64,000 bases of DNA, from assembly GCF_017086445.1 (NCBI RefSeq), contig NZ_CP070968.1, positions 3,224,001 through 3,288,000 of the forward strand. The letters run 5' to 3'. The DNA is from Brevundimonas fontaquae. Its GTDB lineage: Bacteria > Pseudomonadota > Alphaproteobacteria > Caulobacterales > Caulobacteraceae. Under the pieces are notes generated by a model. It saw only the letters and a list, made by a program, of their open reading frames with translations, did not search any database and was not told where the DNA came from. Below, one piece after another: positions 53,697-62,571 of the stretch (position 1 is the stretch's first letter; each line of letters starts with the position of its first letter). Made by a program: the position numbers and the translations under genes.

Positions 53697-55421
53697 ATGC
53701 GCATCAAGATTTTGCTTTTGGCCGCAGCCAGCGCCCTGACGCTGTCGGCCTGCGCCACCGTCGCCCAGCCGGCGCCGACGCCACGTGAATCGACCGCCTT
53801 CACCCTGGCCACCGATCAGCCGCTGACGCCGGAACAGCAGGCGATGCAGTTCGACAAGGCCGATTTGTCGATCAAGGTCCTGCCCGACGACAAGGCCATC
53901 GATGCGGTCGCCGTGCTGGACTTCACCGCCAAGGCGCCCCTGACCGCTCTGGTCGTCGAACTGGATGCGCTGCTGACCATCTCCTCGGTCCAGATCGACG
54001 GGGTCGAGGTCGCTGTCGATCGCTGGTCAAACCCAGAAGGCCGGCTGACGGTACAGCTGCCCGAGACCCTGGCCACGGGCCGGTCGGCAGCCCTGCGCGT
54101 CGCCTACGCCGGCCAGCCGCGCGTGGCGCCCCGTGCGCCTTGGGACGGCGGCTTCGTCTGGTCCACCGCGCCGTCGGGCGAGCCATGGATCGCCACGGCG
54201 GTTCAGGGCGAGGGCTGCGACATCTTCTGGCCCTGCATCGACAGCCCGCACGGCGAACCGGGCCGGGTCGATCTGCACATCACCGTCCCGTCGACCCTCT
54301 CGGCGCCGTCCAATGGCCGCTTCCTGGGCAAGGTCGATCACGGCGACGGCTGGACCACCTGGAACTGGTCGGCGAAATCGCCCAACACCTACGCCATCGC
54401 CTTGAACGTGGGGCCATACGAAGAGGTCTCGGGCGACTACGCCAGCCGGTTCGGCAACACGATCCCGATGCGCTACTGGCATCTGAAATCGGACACCCCC
54501 GAACAGGTCCAGGCCCTGTTCGCCCAGTTCCCAAAGATGCTGGACTTCTTCGAAGCCACCGTCGGCCCCTTCCCTTTCGGCGACGAGAAGATGGGCGTGG
54601 TCGAGACCCCGCACCTGGGCATGGAGCACCAGACCATCAACGCCTACGGCAACGGCTACAAGATCGATGGGCGGGGCTATGACTGGCTGTTGCAGCACGA
54701 GTTCGCCCACGAATGGTTCGGCAATCAGCTGACCAATCAGAACGCCGACGACATGTGGCTGCACGAGGGATTGGGGTCATACATGCAGCCCCTCTATGCC
54801 CGCTGGCTGCTGGGCGACCGCTACATGCAGCGCGAACTGGCCAATCAGCGCGAGGGTCTGATCAACACATATCCCGTCGTTTCAGGCACGCCCAAGACCG
54901 AAGACGAGGTCTATAAAGGCGACGTCGGGCCGGGTCTCGACATCTACAACAAGGGCTCACTGATCAGCCATTCGCTGCGGATGCTGATCGGCGACACCGC
55001 CTTCCATCAGGCGGTCACCCGCTTGGTCTATGGCCGACCCGACCCGCAGCCGGGCAATTTCGCGCCGTTGTACCGATCCACCGGCGACTTCCTGGCGATC
55101 ATCAACGACGTCACGGGCCAAGACTATGGCTGGTTCTTCCGCGGCTATCTCTACAACGCCGCCCTGCCGGTGCTGACCCAGACCCGCGACGGCGATGTGC
55201 TGAAGCTGGAGTGGACGACGGGCGACGGCGGCGTCTTCCCCATGCCGCTGGAGGTCGAGATCGACGGGCGCGTTCAGACCGTGGCCATGACCGGCGGTCG
55301 GGGCCAGATCGCGGTTCCGGCCGGCGCCCATGTCCTGATCGATCCACAGAACAAGGTGCTGCGCCAGATGGACGTGATCGACGCGCTTCAGGCCTACAAG
55401 GCGGCGCAGAAGCCGAAGTAG
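53697..55421 (+). CDS. M1-family zinc metallopeptidase, lipoprotein
   Basis: Aminopeptidase-like enzyme of 574 aa. A lipoprotein signal (LLLAAASALTLSAC, Cys19) places it at the cell envelope. The zinc site is HEFAH, with His334 and His338 plus Glu357 in LHEGLGSY; the exopeptidase motif appears as GMEHQTINAYG rather than canonical GAMEN. The N-terminal beta domain includes LTPEQQAMQFDKADLSIKVLPD. It probably degrades short peptides in the periplasm. It is monocistronic; the next gene is convergent, seven bases away. Confidence 0.92.
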   Translation: MRIKILLLAAASALTLSACATVAQPAPTPRESTAFTLATDQPLTPEQQAMQFDKADLSIKVLPDDKAIDAVAVLDFTAKAPLTALVVELDALLTISSVQIDGVEVAVDRWSNPEGRLTVQLPETLATGRSAALRVAYAGQPRVAPRAPWDGGFVWSTAPSGEPWIATAVQGEGCDIFWPCIDSPHGEPGRVDLHITVPSTLSAPSNGRFLGKVDHGDGWTTWNWSAKSPNTYAIALNVGPYEEVSGDYASRFGNTIPMRYWHLKSDTPEQVQALFAQFPKMLDFFEATVGPFPFGDEKMGVVETPHLGMEHQTINAYGNGYKIDGRGYDWLLQHEFAHEWFGNQLTNQNADDMWLHEGLGSYMQPLYARWLLGDRYMQRELANQREGLINTYPVVSGTPKTEDEVYKGDVGPGLDIYNKGSLISHSLRMLIGDTAFHQAVTRLVYGRPDPQPGNFAPLYRSTGDFLAIINDVTGQDYGWFFRGYLYNAALPVLTQTRDGDVLKLEWTTGDGGVFPMPLEVEIDGRVQTVAMTGGRGQIAVPAGAHVLIDPQNKVLRQMDVIDALQAYKAAQKPK

Positions 55422-55428
55422 CGGCGGG

Positions 55429-56205
55429 TCAGGCCGCCGCCACCGTCACCGACTGGCGCACCATCTGACAGCGCTCCTGCGTCGTCAGGAAGGCGATGTC
55501 CGCCGCATCGCGCCCGCAGGCGATCCGCACCAGGCCTTCGACCGGCGCCAGGCCCGTCGGATCGACCAGCCACCAGCCGTTATCCAGCCAGACCTCGAAG
55601 ATGGCGTGGAAGTCGGGCGGGCTGAGTTGGTGAGCGAAGGCGCTGACCGCGCGCGCAGGAATGCCCGACGCCCGGCATAGCGTCATGCCCAGATGGGTGA
55701 AGTCGCGGCACACGCCAGCACGGTCGATGAAGGTGCGCGCCGCCGTGGTTTCGGTGTCCGAGACGCCGTGCTCATAATCGACGTTCTCGGTGATCCAGTT
55801 CAGGATCGCCAGCACCCGCGCGCCGCCCGCCGTGTCACCAAACTCGCGCGTCACGAAGCGGCCGAACTGGTCTGACGGGCAATAGCGGCTGGGCTGGAGA
55901 TAGGGCAGGACCTCGGCGGGCAACTCACCCCAGTCATGCTGGGATACGCTGGGCGGCAGGCCCTTCAGCACGCCGTTTTCGACCACCGCCTCATAGGTCA
56001 GCTTGACCTCGCCCTCGACATGGCAACGCAGGGTGCGGGCGCCGAAGTCGACGTCCTCGTCCTCATGGAAATCGACCGGCGGGTCGAAGGTCAGGGTCTC
56101 TTCCAGAATGTCCTGGCCCGGCCAGTGGGCGACCTGGATCTTGTAGATGGCGTCCGTCGGCGGATCGAAACGATAGACGAGTTCGGCGCGGACGCGCAGT
56201 TTCAT
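55429..56205 (-). CDS. Transglutaminase-like cysteine peptidase domain protein
   Basis: A 258-aa protein of the bacterial transglutaminase-like superfamily. The catalytic triad is Cys166 (RAGVCRDFTH), His200 (DFHAIFEVW) and Asp215 (LVDPTG). The N-terminal beta-rich part (MKLRVRAELVYRFDPPTDAIYKIQ) is usual for the group. There is no signal peptide from the ATG at 56205, so it is cytoplasmic or its secretion is unclear. It may act as a protease or amide-bond enzyme. It is divergent from the heme oxygenase operon across 132 bases. Confidence 0.9.
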   Translation of the reverse strand: MKLRVRAELVYRFDPPTDAIYKIQVAHWPGQDILEETLTFDPPVDFHEDEDVDFGARTLRCHVEGEVKLTYEAVVENGVLKGLPPSVSQHDWGELPAEVLPYLQPSRYCPSDQFGRFVTREFGDTAGGARVLAILNWITENVDYEHGVSDTETTAARTFIDRAGVCRDFTHLGMTLCRASGIPARAVSAFAHQLSPPDFHAIFEVWLDNGWWLVDPTGLAPVEGLVRIACGRDAADIAFLTTQERCQMVRQSVTVAAA

Positions 56206-56337
56206 GAAAATCTGCCGATCAAAGGGAGATGAGAAGGTTGCTGGTGAACGCCACGCGGTCTGGGCCGTTCCGTGGCGGTCCGCGCCTTCTGGCCTGTGCA
56301 AATCGACAAGACAAGACAATGTGTTAATCTGAGCCCC

Positions 56338-56925
56338 ATGATCGCTTCCCCTGCCCTTCTCGCTCTTCGGGAAGCCACCGCCCCAGCCCACGAGACCCTG
56401 GAAGTCCAGGCCCGGATCGAGCCGCGTCTGTCGGACCCCGCCACGCGGGCGGCGACCGTGGCGGCGTTTTACCGCTTCCATGCCGGACTGGAGCCGCTCA
56501 GCCATCCGCTGGCGGCGGCGTTGAACGCCGCACTGGGCGCCGCCTTCGAACCGCGATCACGCGCGAACGGGATCGCCCAGGACCTGACGATACTGGGCCA
56601 GCGCGTTCCCCCGCCGGCGCGTCCGGCTGCGCCCGCCTCGGCCGGCGAAGCCTTGGGCTGGGTCTATGTGGCCGAAGGGTCGATGCTGGGCGGGCGGATC
56701 ATACGACGCCGGCTGACCGCCGAGGGTCGCGATCTGGACGGCCTCGACTTTCTGGATCCCTATGGCGAAGAGACCGGCGCACGCTGGCGCGCCTTCATGG
56801 ACCTGCTGGACCGGGCCTGCGTCAGCGGCCTTGCCACGATCGATCAGGTGGTGAAGGGCGGCGTCGACGGCTTCGCCTTCGCCCATCGCACCTTGCAACC
56901 CCCGCCGCAGGAGGCCGCGGCATGA
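56338..56925 (+). CDS. bphO: Biliverdin-producing heme oxygenase
   Basis: Oxygenase that opens heme to biliverdin, the chromophore of the phytochrome encoded next. It has 195 aa, helical, with proximal His18 (APAHETLE) and the distal-helix motif GEALGWVYVAEGSMLGGRII. Overlap of four bases (ATGA) with the phytochrome gene ties chromophore supply to the photoreceptor. The promoter is in the divergent gap to the transglutaminase-like gene. Confidence 0.93.
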   Translation: MIASPALLALREATAPAHETLEVQARIEPRLSDPATRAATVAAFYRFHAGLEPLSHPLAAALNAALGAAFEPRSRANGIAQDLTILGQRVPPPARPAAPASAGEALGWVYVAEGSMLGGRIIRRRLTAEGRDLDGLDFLDPYGEETGARWRAFMDLLDRACVSGLATIDQVVKGGVDGFAFAHRTLQPPPQEAAA

Positions 56926-59096
56926 CCGAGACGCTCGACCTGGCCGACGCCGCGCTGAACGAATGCGACCACGAGCCGATCCACATTCCTCAATCGATCC
57001 AGCCGCACGGCTTCATGTTGGTGCTGGATCTGCAATCCCTGACCATCCGCCAGGGGGCGGGCGCGATCGAGGAGCTGACCGGCCGCAAGGTCTGGATCGA
57101 TCGCACCGTCGCCGACGTGTTGGGCGATGTCGCCGACCGGGCCGTGCGCGCCATGGCCGCGCATCAGGAGGCCGGCTTCGCCTGTCGCTGGCGCGCGACC
57201 AATCGTCTGGAATACGACGTCGTGGTGCATCGTGCGCCGGGGACGACTTCCGGCACGATCAACGATCTGATGATCATCGAGGTCGAGCAGAGCTCGCAGC
57301 AGGCCCGGCTCGGCGTCGATCTGATCGCCAACCTGGATGCCGCCGGCGCCGCGCTGGAACGGGCGGTGACGATCCAGACGGTGTGCGAGCGGGCGGCGGA
57401 CGCCTTCCGTCGCCTGACCGGTTTCGACCGGGTGATGATCTATCGCTTCCAGGACGACGAGGCGGGTCAGGTCGTGGCCGAAAGCCGCGCCGACGGGTCC
57501 GGCTCCTTCCTGAACCACCATTTCCCCGCGACAGATATCCCGCAGCAGGCCCGCGCCCTTTATCTGCGCAACCCGGTGCGAGTCATTCCCGACAGCCGCT
57601 ATACGCCCCAGCCCCTGCGCCCCATTGCGCCCGACGAGGCGCCGCTGGACATGAGCGACAGCGGCCTGCGCTCGGTGTCGCCGATCCATCTGCAATATCT
57701 GCGCAATATGGACGTTCGGGCCTCGGCTTCGGTTTCGATCATCGTCGATGACGCCCTGTGGGGGCTGGTGGCCTGCCACAACGCCTCGCCCAAACTGCTG
57801 CCCTATGAGCTGCGCGTGGGCTGCACGGCCTTGGCGCGCAATCTCGCGCGACAGCTGAAGTCCCGGAGCGACGCCGACCTGTATCGCGAGCGCACGCGCC
57901 TGCGTCGGATGGAGGACGAACTGCTTTCGCGGCTGTCGCCGGACCGGCCGATGCGAGAGGCGCTGGCCGAAAAGGCCGACGCCCTGATGCAGCTGACCAG
58001 CGCGGACGGTCTGGCCATCGTCAGCGACGGCGATATCCAGACCTTTGGCCATACACCGCCCGAAGACGGCGTACGCGCCATCGCCGCCTGGGCGGCGGGA
58101 CGGCCGGGCCTGCGCCCCGTCTCGTCGCACAACCTGGCCTCGGTTCTACCCGCCGCCGAGGCCTGGAAGACACACGCCAGCGGTCTGCTGGCGGTGACCC
58201 TGCCTCTGGATCAGCCGGTGTCGCTGCTGTGGTTCCGCTCGGAGGTGCTGGAAACGGTGCGCTGGGCCGGCAATCCCGCAACGGCGGAGAAGACGGGCCC
58301 CAACGCCATTCTGACGCCGCGCGCCTCGTTCGAAAGCTGGTCGGACACCGTCTCGGGCCGCGCGCACCGCTGGGGCCCCGCCGCCGTGGAATCCGCGGCC
58401 CGGCTGAGGGACGCGCTGGCTGACTACGCCGCTGTCCATCAGGTCCGACGGCTGAACCGATCGCTGCAGGACCGCCTGTCCGAGCGCGACCTGCGGCTGG
58501 AGCAGCAGCAGTATCTGATCCGCGAGGTTAACCACCGGGTTCAGAACAGCCTGACGCTGGTGTCCAGCTTCCTGGGCCTTCAGGCGCGAGAGCTGGCGAG
58601 CGGACCGGCCGCGTCGGCGCTGAACGAGGCGCGACGGCGTGTACGGGCCGTGTCCGGGGTCCATAGCCGGCTGTATCTGAGTGATCAGGTCACGACCATC
58701 GACATGAGCCGCTACATCGGCGAACTGATCGGCGATCTGGGCTCCAGCATGGGGCCCGACTGGGCCGCCGCCATCGAAACCGATCTGGACCCGGTCTGCA
58801 TCGAGCCAGGGCGCGCCATCACCATCGGCCTGATCCTGACCGAACTGATCATCAACGCCCAGAAATACGCCTATGGCGGCAAGCCTGGTCCGCTGCGGAT
58901 CGCCTTCCAGGAAGACGGCGCCTTCTTCCGCATGACGGTGGAGGACGAGGGCGCCGGCGGGCATCTGGCCGGCAAGGGTTTCGGCTCGATGATGATCAAG
59001 AGCCTGGTCGGCCAGTTGGACGGGACGATCGACTACCGAGACCGCGCGCCGGGCCTCAGCGTCGTGTTGCGGTCGCGGATCGACCCCCTCGTTTAA
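56922..59096 (+). CDS. bphP: Bacteriophytochrome histidine kinase
   Basis: Red/far-red light sensor kinase, 724 aa. It has PAS (chromophore attachment Cys15 in NECDHEPIHIPQSIQPHG), GAF (with FPATDIPQQARALYLRNPVR), PHY (tongue parts WFRSEVLETVRWAGNP and PRASFESW) and a kinase of the HWE/HisKA_2 type, with His537 in REVNHRVQNSLTL and a short ATPase domain (ELIINAQKYAYGG, EDEGAGG). Biliverdin should attach to Cys15. There is no response regulator in the operon, so the partner lies elsewhere. The usual role is light control of motility, pigment or general stress. Confidence 0.97.
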   Translation: MTETLDLADAALNECDHEPIHIPQSIQPHGFMLVLDLQSLTIRQGAGAIEELTGRKVWIDRTVADVLGDVADRAVRAMAAHQEAGFACRWRATNRLEYDVVVHRAPGTTSGTINDLMIIEVEQSSQQARLGVDLIANLDAAGAALERAVTIQTVCERAADAFRRLTGFDRVMIYRFQDDEAGQVVAESRADGSGSFLNHHFPATDIPQQARALYLRNPVRVIPDSRYTPQPLRPIAPDEAPLDMSDSGLRSVSPIHLQYLRNMDVRASASVSIIVDDALWGLVACHNASPKLLPYELRVGCTALARNLARQLKSRSDADLYRERTRLRRMEDELLSRLSPDRPMREALAEKADALMQLTSADGLAIVSDGDIQTFGHTPPEDGVRAIAAWAAGRPGLRPVSSHNLASVLPAAEAWKTHASGLLAVTLPLDQPVSLLWFRSEVLETVRWAGNPATAEKTGPNAILTPRASFESWSDTVSGRAHRWGPAAVESAARLRDALADYAAVHQVRRLNRSLQDRLSERDLRLEQQQYLIREVNHRVQNSLTLVSSFLGLQARELASGPAASALNEARRRVRAVSGVHSRLYLSDQVTTIDMSRYIGELIGDLGSSMGPDWAAAIETDLDPVCIEPGRAITIGLILTELIINAQKYAYGGKPGPLRIAFQEDGAFFRMTVEDEGAGGHLAGKGFGSMMIKSLVGQLDGTIDYRDRAPGLSVVLRSRIDPLV

Positions 59097-59153
59097 GGCG
59101 CGGCCTGACGGCCCCTGTGGCGTCAGGTCGCAGGGCGCCGTAAGAGCCGGGCC

Positions 59154-60083
59154 ATGTCCGCTATGGCCTTTCGTCCCTCCTCGCGCGCCTTTGCGCTGAT
59201 GGTTCTGCTGATCGCGGCCAGCGTGCTGGGCCTGGCGCCCATTCTGGTGCGGTTGACCGAGACGGGGCCGGCGGCCGCGGGGTTCTGGCGGTTCCTGTTC
59301 GCCCTGCCCCTGCTGACGATCTTGGCGTCGCGCGAACCAGGCGGCGTCGGCGCGGCGTCGAAATGGGCGCTGCTGGCGGGCCTGTTCTTCGCCCTGGACC
59401 TCAGCTTCTGGCACTACGGCATCGTCATGACCTCGGTCGCGAACGCGACGGTGCTGTGCAACCTGACGCCGGTCGTCGTGACCCTGTTCGGCTGGTTCGT
59501 GCTGAAGGAGCGGCCGCACCGGCTGTTCATCCTGGCCCTGGCCCTGGCCATGGGCGGCGCCTTCGCCATGGCGGCGGGCGCCGATGGCGGCCAGGGGACC
59601 AATCCCATGCTGGGCGACCTGTTCTCGTTGTCGGTGGCGATTTGGTACTCGGGCTATTTCCTGGCGGTGCAGGCGGCGCGGCGCACGGCCGGCGCGATGC
59701 GGGTGACGTTCTGGGCGACCCTGTTGGGCGCGCCCCTGCTGTTGATCGTCGCCCTGGTGCTGGGCGAGGCTGTCATCCCCGCCGGACCGGCGGGCTGGGC
59801 CGCCTGCGTCGCCATGGGCGTGATGCACGTCTTCGGCCAAGGCGGCGTGGCCTGGGCGCTGGGCAAACTGCCGGCCTCGGTCACAGCCGTCACCATCCTG
59901 ATCCAGCCGGTCGTCGCGGGCCTGCTGGGCTGGTGGATCTTCGGCGAGACCCTGACGCCGGTTCAGGCCCTGGGCGGTGCCCTGGTGCTGGGCGCCATCG
60001 TCCTGGCGCAGCGGTCGCAACGCGCCAAGAGCGTGCAAGCCACCGAGACCAAGCCGCAGGACGCATCAAACGGGCTCAAGTAG
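59154..60083 (+). CDS. EamA/DMT-family transporter
   Basis: A 309-aa inner-membrane carrier with ten hydrophobic segments in two EamA repeats. The first contains LVRLTETGPAAAGFWRFLFALPLLTIL, the second HVFGQGGVAWALGKLPASVTAVTILIQPVVAGLLGWWIFGETLTPVQALGGALVL. Substrate unknown; such proteins export amino acids or other metabolites. The last codons and the stop overlap a palindromic repeat unit. It converges on the cold-shock gene. Confidence 0.92.
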   Translation: MSAMAFRPSSRAFALMVLLIAASVLGLAPILVRLTETGPAAAGFWRFLFALPLLTILASREPGGVGAASKWALLAGLFFALDLSFWHYGIVMTSVANATVLCNLTPVVVTLFGWFVLKERPHRLFILALALAMGGAFAMAAGADGGQGTNPMLGDLFSLSVAIWYSGYFLAVQAARRTAGAMRVTFWATLLGAPLLLIVALVLGEAVIPAGPAGWAACVAMGVMHVFGQGGVAWALGKLPASVTAVTILIQPVVAGLLGWWIFGETLTPVQALGGALVLGAIVLAQRSQRAKSVQATETKPQDASNGLK

Positions 60084-60098
60084 CGCGAAGCGCGGTAG
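60075..60098. repeat. Palindromic repeat unit overlapping the EamA gene stop
   Basis: Exact second copy of the 24-base unit at 50464-50487 (CTCAAGTAGCGCGAAGCGCG start). The TAG inside it serves as the stop codon of the EamA gene. Confidence 0.8.
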
Positions 60099-60101
60099 CC
60101 C

Positions 60102-60139
60102 GAGAAAACAAAACGGGCGCGGGAGAAACTCCCGCGCCC
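60102..60139 (-). terminator. Terminator of the cold-shock gene
   Basis: GGGCGCGGGAG (60115-60125) and CTCCCGCGCCC (60129-60139) form an 11-pair stem with loop AAA. On the minus strand the stem is followed by GTTTTGTTTT, so it acts on the leftward cspA transcript. Confidence 0.92.
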
Positions 60140-60167
60140 GCCTCTAAGCCTTGAAGGCTGGATCGAC

Positions 60168-60371
60168 TTAAAGAACCTTGAGATCGATCGCCGAAGTCTT
60201 GCCGCGCTGGTTTTCCAGCTCGTATTCGACCTTGGCGTTCTCATCGAGGCCCTGAAGTCCGGCCTTCTGAACGGCGGTGACGTGAACGAACACGTCGGAG
60301 CCGCCGCTATCGGGCTGGATGAAGCCGTAGCCCTTGGTGGGGTTGAACCACTTGACCGTGCCGGTCGCCAT
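60168..60371 (-). CDS. cspA: Cold-shock protein (CspA family)
   Basis: Single-stranded nucleic acid-binding chaperone with one cold-shock domain, 67 aa. RNP1 is KGYGFIQ and RNP2 is DVFVHV, in GTVKWFNPTKGYGFIQPDSGGSDVFVHVTAV. It is short and typical. A leader of nearly 200 bases precedes it, as in cold-inducible csp mRNAs, but cold induction cannot be seen from sequence. The symbol is by family only. Confidence 0.95.
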   Translation of the reverse strand: MATGTVKWFNPTKGYGFIQPDSGGSDVFVHVTAVQKAGLQGLDENAKVEYELENQRGKTSAIDLKVL

Positions 60372-60528
60372 GTCTGCGTCTCCGTAAACGCGCTTTTCCA
60401 GGCGGATCCCCCTCGAGGTGACCCGACAATCCATCTGGACAGCTCGTTCAGGCGAAGGAGCGAAACGCGGGTTTGGACCCCACGCGAAATCCGGACTGCA
60501 GCGATGTTGTCACCCGGCTTTTCCAGAC

Positions 60529-60551
60529 GGTCAACAGCAAAGCGAGTCGCA
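60529..60551 (-). promoter_or_regulatory. Weak candidate cspA promoter
   Basis: On the minus strand TTGACC (60534-60529) is the best -35 candidate. The -10 hexamer 17 bases on is GACAAC (near 60511-60506), which fits an alphaproteobacterial pattern only loosely. It would give a leader of about 130 bases. Confidence 0.35.
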
Positions 60552-60567
60552 CCGGACGCATTCAGGC

Positions 60568-61329
60568 TTAACGACAGAGGCCCCGCGCCGCCCCGTCGAT
60601 GTGCAGATGGTTGGCGTGGGCGGCGTTGTAGTCGGGCGTCAGGACCGTCGAAAACAGCTGGCAGGCCCCGTCGCGCAAGGCGTGCAGGAAGCGGCCGCCC
60701 GGCTCGCCCGCCGGCCCGTCGCCGCGCCAGTCGTTCAGAACGCTGACGGTTCGACCGTCCTTCAAGGTCACCGCTGCGACATCCAGCGCATTGGCCTTGG
60801 CATGTTCGCTGGGCCGCTCGGTCTCGTCCTGCGAGCCGTAGATGCGGCGGCACGAATAGGTGCCGTAATTTTCCACCCGCGCGGGCGCCGAGCCCATAAT
60901 GTCGCGCGAGGCCGGGCGCAGCACCTGTCGATCCCAAATGACGTAGCGGACCGCCAGCGGGCACTGCATGACGACGTCGGCCGGCGCCAGCGGCGTCACC
61001 TCGCCGCCCGTGATCCGCACCGCCCCGCGCACCACGCAGAAGCCGCCGTCGTCGCGGTCGGGCGCGCGTTCGACCTGAACCCCCGCATTGCGCAGCGCCT
61101 GCATACAGGCCTCGGTCGCGCCCTCGACGGCCTCGGGCGTGGCGGCGGTCGGCACATCGAAGGCGGCGACCTTTGCGGTGGTCGCGCGGCCCAGCGGACG
61201 ATCCAGATCCAGCGGCTTCCACGGCAGGTCCTGGGGCGGAGCGAAGGCGTTCAACAACGCAAAGCCGGCGCAGACCAGCAGCGCCAGCTCCCAAACCAGA
61301 TTCCACATGTCCGCCAGATCGCGCTTCAT
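60568..61329 (-). CDS. Extensin-like C-terminal domain protein
   Basis: A 253-aa protein with an N-terminal membrane anchor or signal (about 8-30, WNLVWELALLVCAGFALLNAF) and the extensin-like domain common in alphaproteobacteria. Its fold is related to D-Ala-D-Ala peptidases. The zinc-type residues are in SEHAKANALDVAAV (His and Asp) and AHANHLHID (His pair). Conserved cysteines are in TEACMQAL, GGFCVVRG, CPLAVRY and CRRIYG. It probably works on the cell wall, though activity is not proven for the group. Confidence 0.86.
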   Translation of the reverse strand: MKRDLADMWNLVWELALLVCAGFALLNAFAPPQDLPWKPLDLDRPLGRATTAKVAAFDVPTAATPEAVEGATEACMQALRNAGVQVERAPDRDDGGFCVVRGAVRITGGEVTPLAPADVVMQCPLAVRYVIWDRQVLRPASRDIMGSAPARVENYGTYSCRRIYGSQDETERPSEHAKANALDVAAVTLKDGRTVSVLNDWRGDGPAGEPGGRFLHALRDGACQLFSTVLTPDYNAAHANHLHIDGAARGLCR

Positions 61330-61431
61330 TCGGCCCCTCGCAGGCCGGACGGGCCCGGCGCCTTAACGCCCAGCTTCGCAGTCGGCTCCCTCGCCCTTGC
61401 TCTCTGCCGGCCCTCGGCCCACTCTCTTCCC

Positions 61432-62181
61432 ATGGGAAAGAAATCCGACGCCTATGACGCCGAGCTGGAACAGATCCAGCTGGCCATCGTCCAGACCCAG
61501 GCCTGGAGCATCGAGCATGGCTCGCGCGTGGTCATCGTGCTGGAGGGGCGAGACACCGCCGGCAAGGACGGCGCGATCAAGCGCCTGACCGAACATATGT
61601 CGCCGCGCCAGACCCGCGTCATCGCCCTGCCCAAGCCCAGCGACCGCGAGACCAGCCAGTGGTATTTCCAGCGCTATGTCCCGCACCTGCCGGCGGCGGG
61701 CGAGACGGTGATCTTCAACCGGTCCTGGTACAACCGCGCCGGGGTCGAGCCAGTCATGGGTTACTGCACGCCCGAGCAATACGCCCAGTTCATGACCGAC
61801 GCCCCGCGCTTCGAGCGGATGCTGACGGACGACGGGATCATCCTGATCAAGATCTGGCTGGACATCTCGCGCAAGGAGCAGGCCAAGCGGCTCAAGGAAC
61901 GCCGCGATGATCCGTTGAAGAAGTTCAAGCTGTCGTCGCTGGACGCCGAGGCCGAAGCGCGGTTCGACGCCTATTCCGACGCTCGCGACCGGATGCTGGA
62001 CGAGACCGACCGCGACTATGCGCCCTGGACCGTCGTCGCCACCGACGACAAGAAGACGGCGCGGCTGAACATCGGCCGCTACATCCTGTCGGTGCTGAGC
62101 CACACCAGTATCGACATCAGGAAACCGGATTCCGACGTCGTGTTCAGCGCCGGCAAGGCCAAGGGCAGACTGGCGCGGTGA
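61432..62181 (+). CDS. ppk2: Polyphosphate kinase 2 family enzyme
   Basis: PPK2 enzyme of 249 aa that transfers phosphate between polyphosphate and nucleotides. Walker A is EGRDTAGKDG (38-47), and Walker B and lid residues are in IFNRSWYNRAGVEPVMGYCT and the Lys/Arg-rich EQAKRLKERRDDPLKKFKLSSLD. The length is that of a one-domain class I PPK2. The ATG at 61432 gives the usual start. It converges on the Rieske gene, six bases away. Confidence 0.94.
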   Translation: MGKKSDAYDAELEQIQLAIVQTQAWSIEHGSRVVIVLEGRDTAGKDGAIKRLTEHMSPRQTRVIALPKPSDRETSQWYFQRYVPHLPAAGETVIFNRSWYNRAGVEPVMGYCTPEQYAQFMTDAPRFERMLTDDGIILIKIWLDISRKEQAKRLKERRDDPLKKFKLSSLDAEAEARFDAYSDARDRMLDETDRDYAPWTVVATDDKKTARLNIGRYILSVLSHTSIDIRKPDSDVVFSAGKAKGRLAR

Positions 62182-62187
62182 AGCGCC

Positions 62188-62571
62188 TCAGGCCGTTCTG
62201 ACCATCCCGCCAGAGGCCGTCACCGGCCAGGGCGTCAGCCGCCCGCCCGCGCAGGGGCCGCCCTTGCATTCGCCGGTCAGCGGCTCGAAGATCGCCCCGT
62301 GCCAGCCGCACAGGATCAGCGCGCCGTCCGGCGTCAAATACCGGTCGATCTCCATCGCGATCGGAAAGCCGGCGTGCGGGCAGCGATCGACCCAGCCCGC
62401 GACTTGTCCATCCTTTCTGACCACGAAGCCGTGAAAGAAGGCCTCGCCGATCTGCAGCACGAAGCCGCGCGAGCCGGGGTCGGCGATGTCGCCCTCGGCA
62501 CACAGGGCCACGCCGGGCGGCGTCTTCCAGACCCGTTTGCGCTCGGCCGGCGCCTCGGCCGCTTCAGACAC
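62188..62571 (-). CDS. Rieske [2Fe-2S] domain protein
   Basis: A 127-aa ferredoxin-like Rieske protein. The cluster ligands are Cys64 and His66 (CPHAGFP) and Cys88 and His91 (CGWHGAIF). There is no signal or membrane segment, so it is cytoplasmic. It probably transfers electrons to an oxygenase or reductase. It overlaps the gpsA stop by eight bases, so it is in the tsaD-gpsA transcript. Confidence 0.92.
   Translation of the reverse strand: MSEAAEAPAERKRVWKTPPGVALCAEGDIADPGSRGFVLQIGEAFFHGFVVRKDGQVAGWVDRCPHAGFPIAMEIDRYLTPDGALILCGWHGAIFEPLTGECKGGPCAGGRLTPWPVTASGGMVRTA

Noticed and set aside
58146..60038. Minus-strand frame of about 630 codons opposite bphP and the EamA gene
   Set aside because: No conserved sequence; both sense genes are well supported.
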